Positions 63,252-64,000 of a DNA stretch of 64,000 nucleotides are shown here, in pieces (position 1 is the first letter of the stretch; each line of letters begins with the position of its first letter). The DNA is from Desulfobulbus propionicus (GTDB lineage: Bacteria; Desulfobacterota; Desulfobulbia; Desulfobulbales; Desulfobulbaceae). The stretch lies in contig PDTE01000025.1 in NCBI GenBank assembly GCA_002747135.1, positions 62,001 through 126,000 of the forward strand, written 5' to 3'. Below the pieces are notes generated by a model, which was given only the letters and a program-made list of their open reading frames with translations, did no database searches and had not been told where the DNA came from. The position numbers and the translations under genes are program-made.

Positions 63252-63410
63252 GTACCTGCTTTCAGCTCACCCATTTTCGGGCGATTACGACCTGCCGCAC
63301 AGAGGGGCTGTAGCGGCCAATCGTGCTTGCCCGTATCTGGGCAAGCTGAAGGCAGGTACAGGCGTCAAGCAAGGGAAACCAGGGTGATACATCCCCTGTG
63401 AGTCGTTACG
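63252..63410. repeat. R1 repeat with tail
   Basis: GTACCTGCTTTCAGCTCACC to CTGTGAGTCGTTACG, starting 3 bp after the kinase stop. Confidence 0.75.
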
Positions 63411-63464
63411 GATTTACCTATATCGTTTCAGCTTGTCGCAGATAACTGTTGCCGCACCCCTGGC

Positions 63465-63569
63465 TTACGATTTTTTCCTGCCCCCTTTCCCTGCCTCATA
63501 GACATCTTCAATACGACCCAGAAAGACCAGAGCTGGGTCGTTGTCATGGCGCATCAGGCAGAGAGCCGG
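63465..63569 (-). pseudogene. 3' gene remnant, unknown product
   Basis: The minus frame reads LCLMRHDNDPALVFLGRIED then a basic end (GGRKKS) and TAA. It looks like a protein C-terminus but has no start, because an R1 begins where the rest should be. Confidence 0.4.
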
Positions 63570-63571
63570 GG

Positions 63572-63664
63572 GTAGCCTCTTTATTCTGCCTGCCTTGTGC
63601 CTGAAAGCAATTACAGGCTTGAAGCAAGTAAAATAAAGAGGTTACATACCCTGTGAGTAGTTAC
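63572..63664. repeat. R1 repeat with tail, truncated
   Basis: GTAGCCTCTTTATTCTGCC through CCTGTGAGTAGTTAC; abuts the gene remnant. Confidence 0.65.
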
Positions 63665-63741
63665 CGAAAATGTAAATCAGGCTCATATTCGAAAAAATTC
63701 AGCTTCCATACACCCATCATCTTGATCAGGTGACAAGTATA

Positions 63742-64000
63742 ATGCAGACAGAGCAGAATCATAAAAAATCTGTGGAGCAAGGGGGAGGACAGACTGTGGC
63801 AGAGGTTCACGGACAGGAAACCGGAAAGAAGAAAACGAGAAAACCGTTGCCGAAAAAGGTGTTGCTGGGCGGGGCAGGTGTCGTCTTCCTGCTCCTTTTC
63901 ATCTTTGCCCTGCCGCTGGGAGCGAAATATTACGTTATCGACTGGCTGCAAAAGCATGGTGCGGAACAGGCGGTGATTGACCGGCTTGGCTGGAACCCCT
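63742..64000 (+). CDS. AsmA/DUF748-like membrane protein (partial)
   Basis: Open from ATG at 63742 to the window edge (86 codons); not in the ORF track because it has no stop. A charged N-terminus (ETGKKKTRKPLPKK) precedes one membrane helix (VLLGGAGVVFLLLFIFALP) and the start of a periplasmic part, YYVIDWLQKHGAEQ and DRLGWNP. This matches the beginning of AsmA-like/DUF748 proteins, which are large envelope proteins linked to lipid transport. The opposite ORF 63661-63957 is a shadow. Confidence 0.6.
   Translation, partial: MQTEQNHKKSVEQGGGQTVAEVHGQETGKKKTRKPLPKKVLLGGAGVVFLLLFIFALPLGAKYYVIDWLQKHGAEQAVIDRLGWNP

Noticed and set aside
63661-63957. Minus ORF at the right edge
   Set aside because: The plus strand has a credible AsmA/DUF748-like start with a membrane helix in the same place.

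Overview
The window reads as chromosomal DNA of a Gram-negative, LPS-making anaerobe of the Desulfobacterota, most like Desulfobulbales. This is an inference from gene content and protein style: lipid A and Kdo genes, cobT, several hybrid histidine kinases, a sigma-54 activator and a Crp/Fnr regulator. No search was run. Most of the window is conserved housekeeping genes in short operons on both strands, but almost every gene junction is occupied by short dispersed repeats.

Layout. 1-4942 (minus): the cell-shape cluster mreB-mreC-mreD-mrdA, with mrdA running off the left edge. 4943-6650: repeats, one tRNA-Ala(GGC), a truncated PemK/MazF toxin and an IS91-type transposase remnant. 6751-10215 (plus): a TroA/ZnuA-type metal ABC operon whose permease is fused to a DtxR-like repressor half. 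10264-14805 (minus): a J-domain protein and a heterodimeric ABC exporter. 15279-19969 (minus): a YvcK/CofD-like protein, a receiver and a hybrid kinase. 20175-24438: kdsB, rsmJ, a KdnA-like aminotransferase and a TPR protein. 24705-36700: xseA, cobT, a DUF89-like gene plus aroK, a GYF-AIM24 protein, a SprA-type metalloprotease, an M18 aminopeptidase, a lytic transglycosylase and a second hybrid kinase. 36913-43180: a Crp/Fnr gene followed by a decaying accessory island (broken DUF4338/DruA-like gene, membrane ORF, RelE-type TA pair, internally deleted CitE-like gene, frameshifted OmpA-like gene, transposase scraps). 43180-63249: Sel1 protein, PHP phosphoesterase, NtrC-type regulator, nadK, proC, lpxC, lpxK, Gfo/Idh-lpxB, a disrupted Smr gene, relB-DUF493, a UvrD/Rep helicase, folC, an HNH nuclease and a PAS kinase. 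The right edge cuts an AsmA/DUF748-like gene.

Repeat names used below. R1: about 105-160 bp, bounded by GTAACTGCTC/GAGCAGTTAC, with a core such as CCCCTCTATGCGG. R1 tail: an adjoining module related to GTAACTACTCACAGGGCAT. R2: about 130-185 bp, starting GTAACTGATCACGGG. MI: about 162 bp MITE-like element with inverted ends GTGTCCTGTCAACGCTG. MII: 116 bp MITE with ends AAGGGTGTTGAAA. MIII: about 80 bp element with ends near GGGGACATCT that carries a near-consensus sigma-70 promoter. MIV: about 80 bp element ending in a GCGGATTTTCCGC hairpin. MV: about 155 bp element built round a long hairpin.

The genes connect into a few themes. Envelope building links MreBCD/PBP2, lpxC/lpxK/lpxB, a GnnA-like dehydrogenase, kdsB and the KdnA-like transaminase; together they suggest a modified lipid A and Kdo region. 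Metal uptake has its own regulator built into the permease. The strongest unusual signals are the permease-repressor fusion with a palindrome over its promoter, the repeats that supply start and stop codons to neighbouring genes, and a mobile promoter element.
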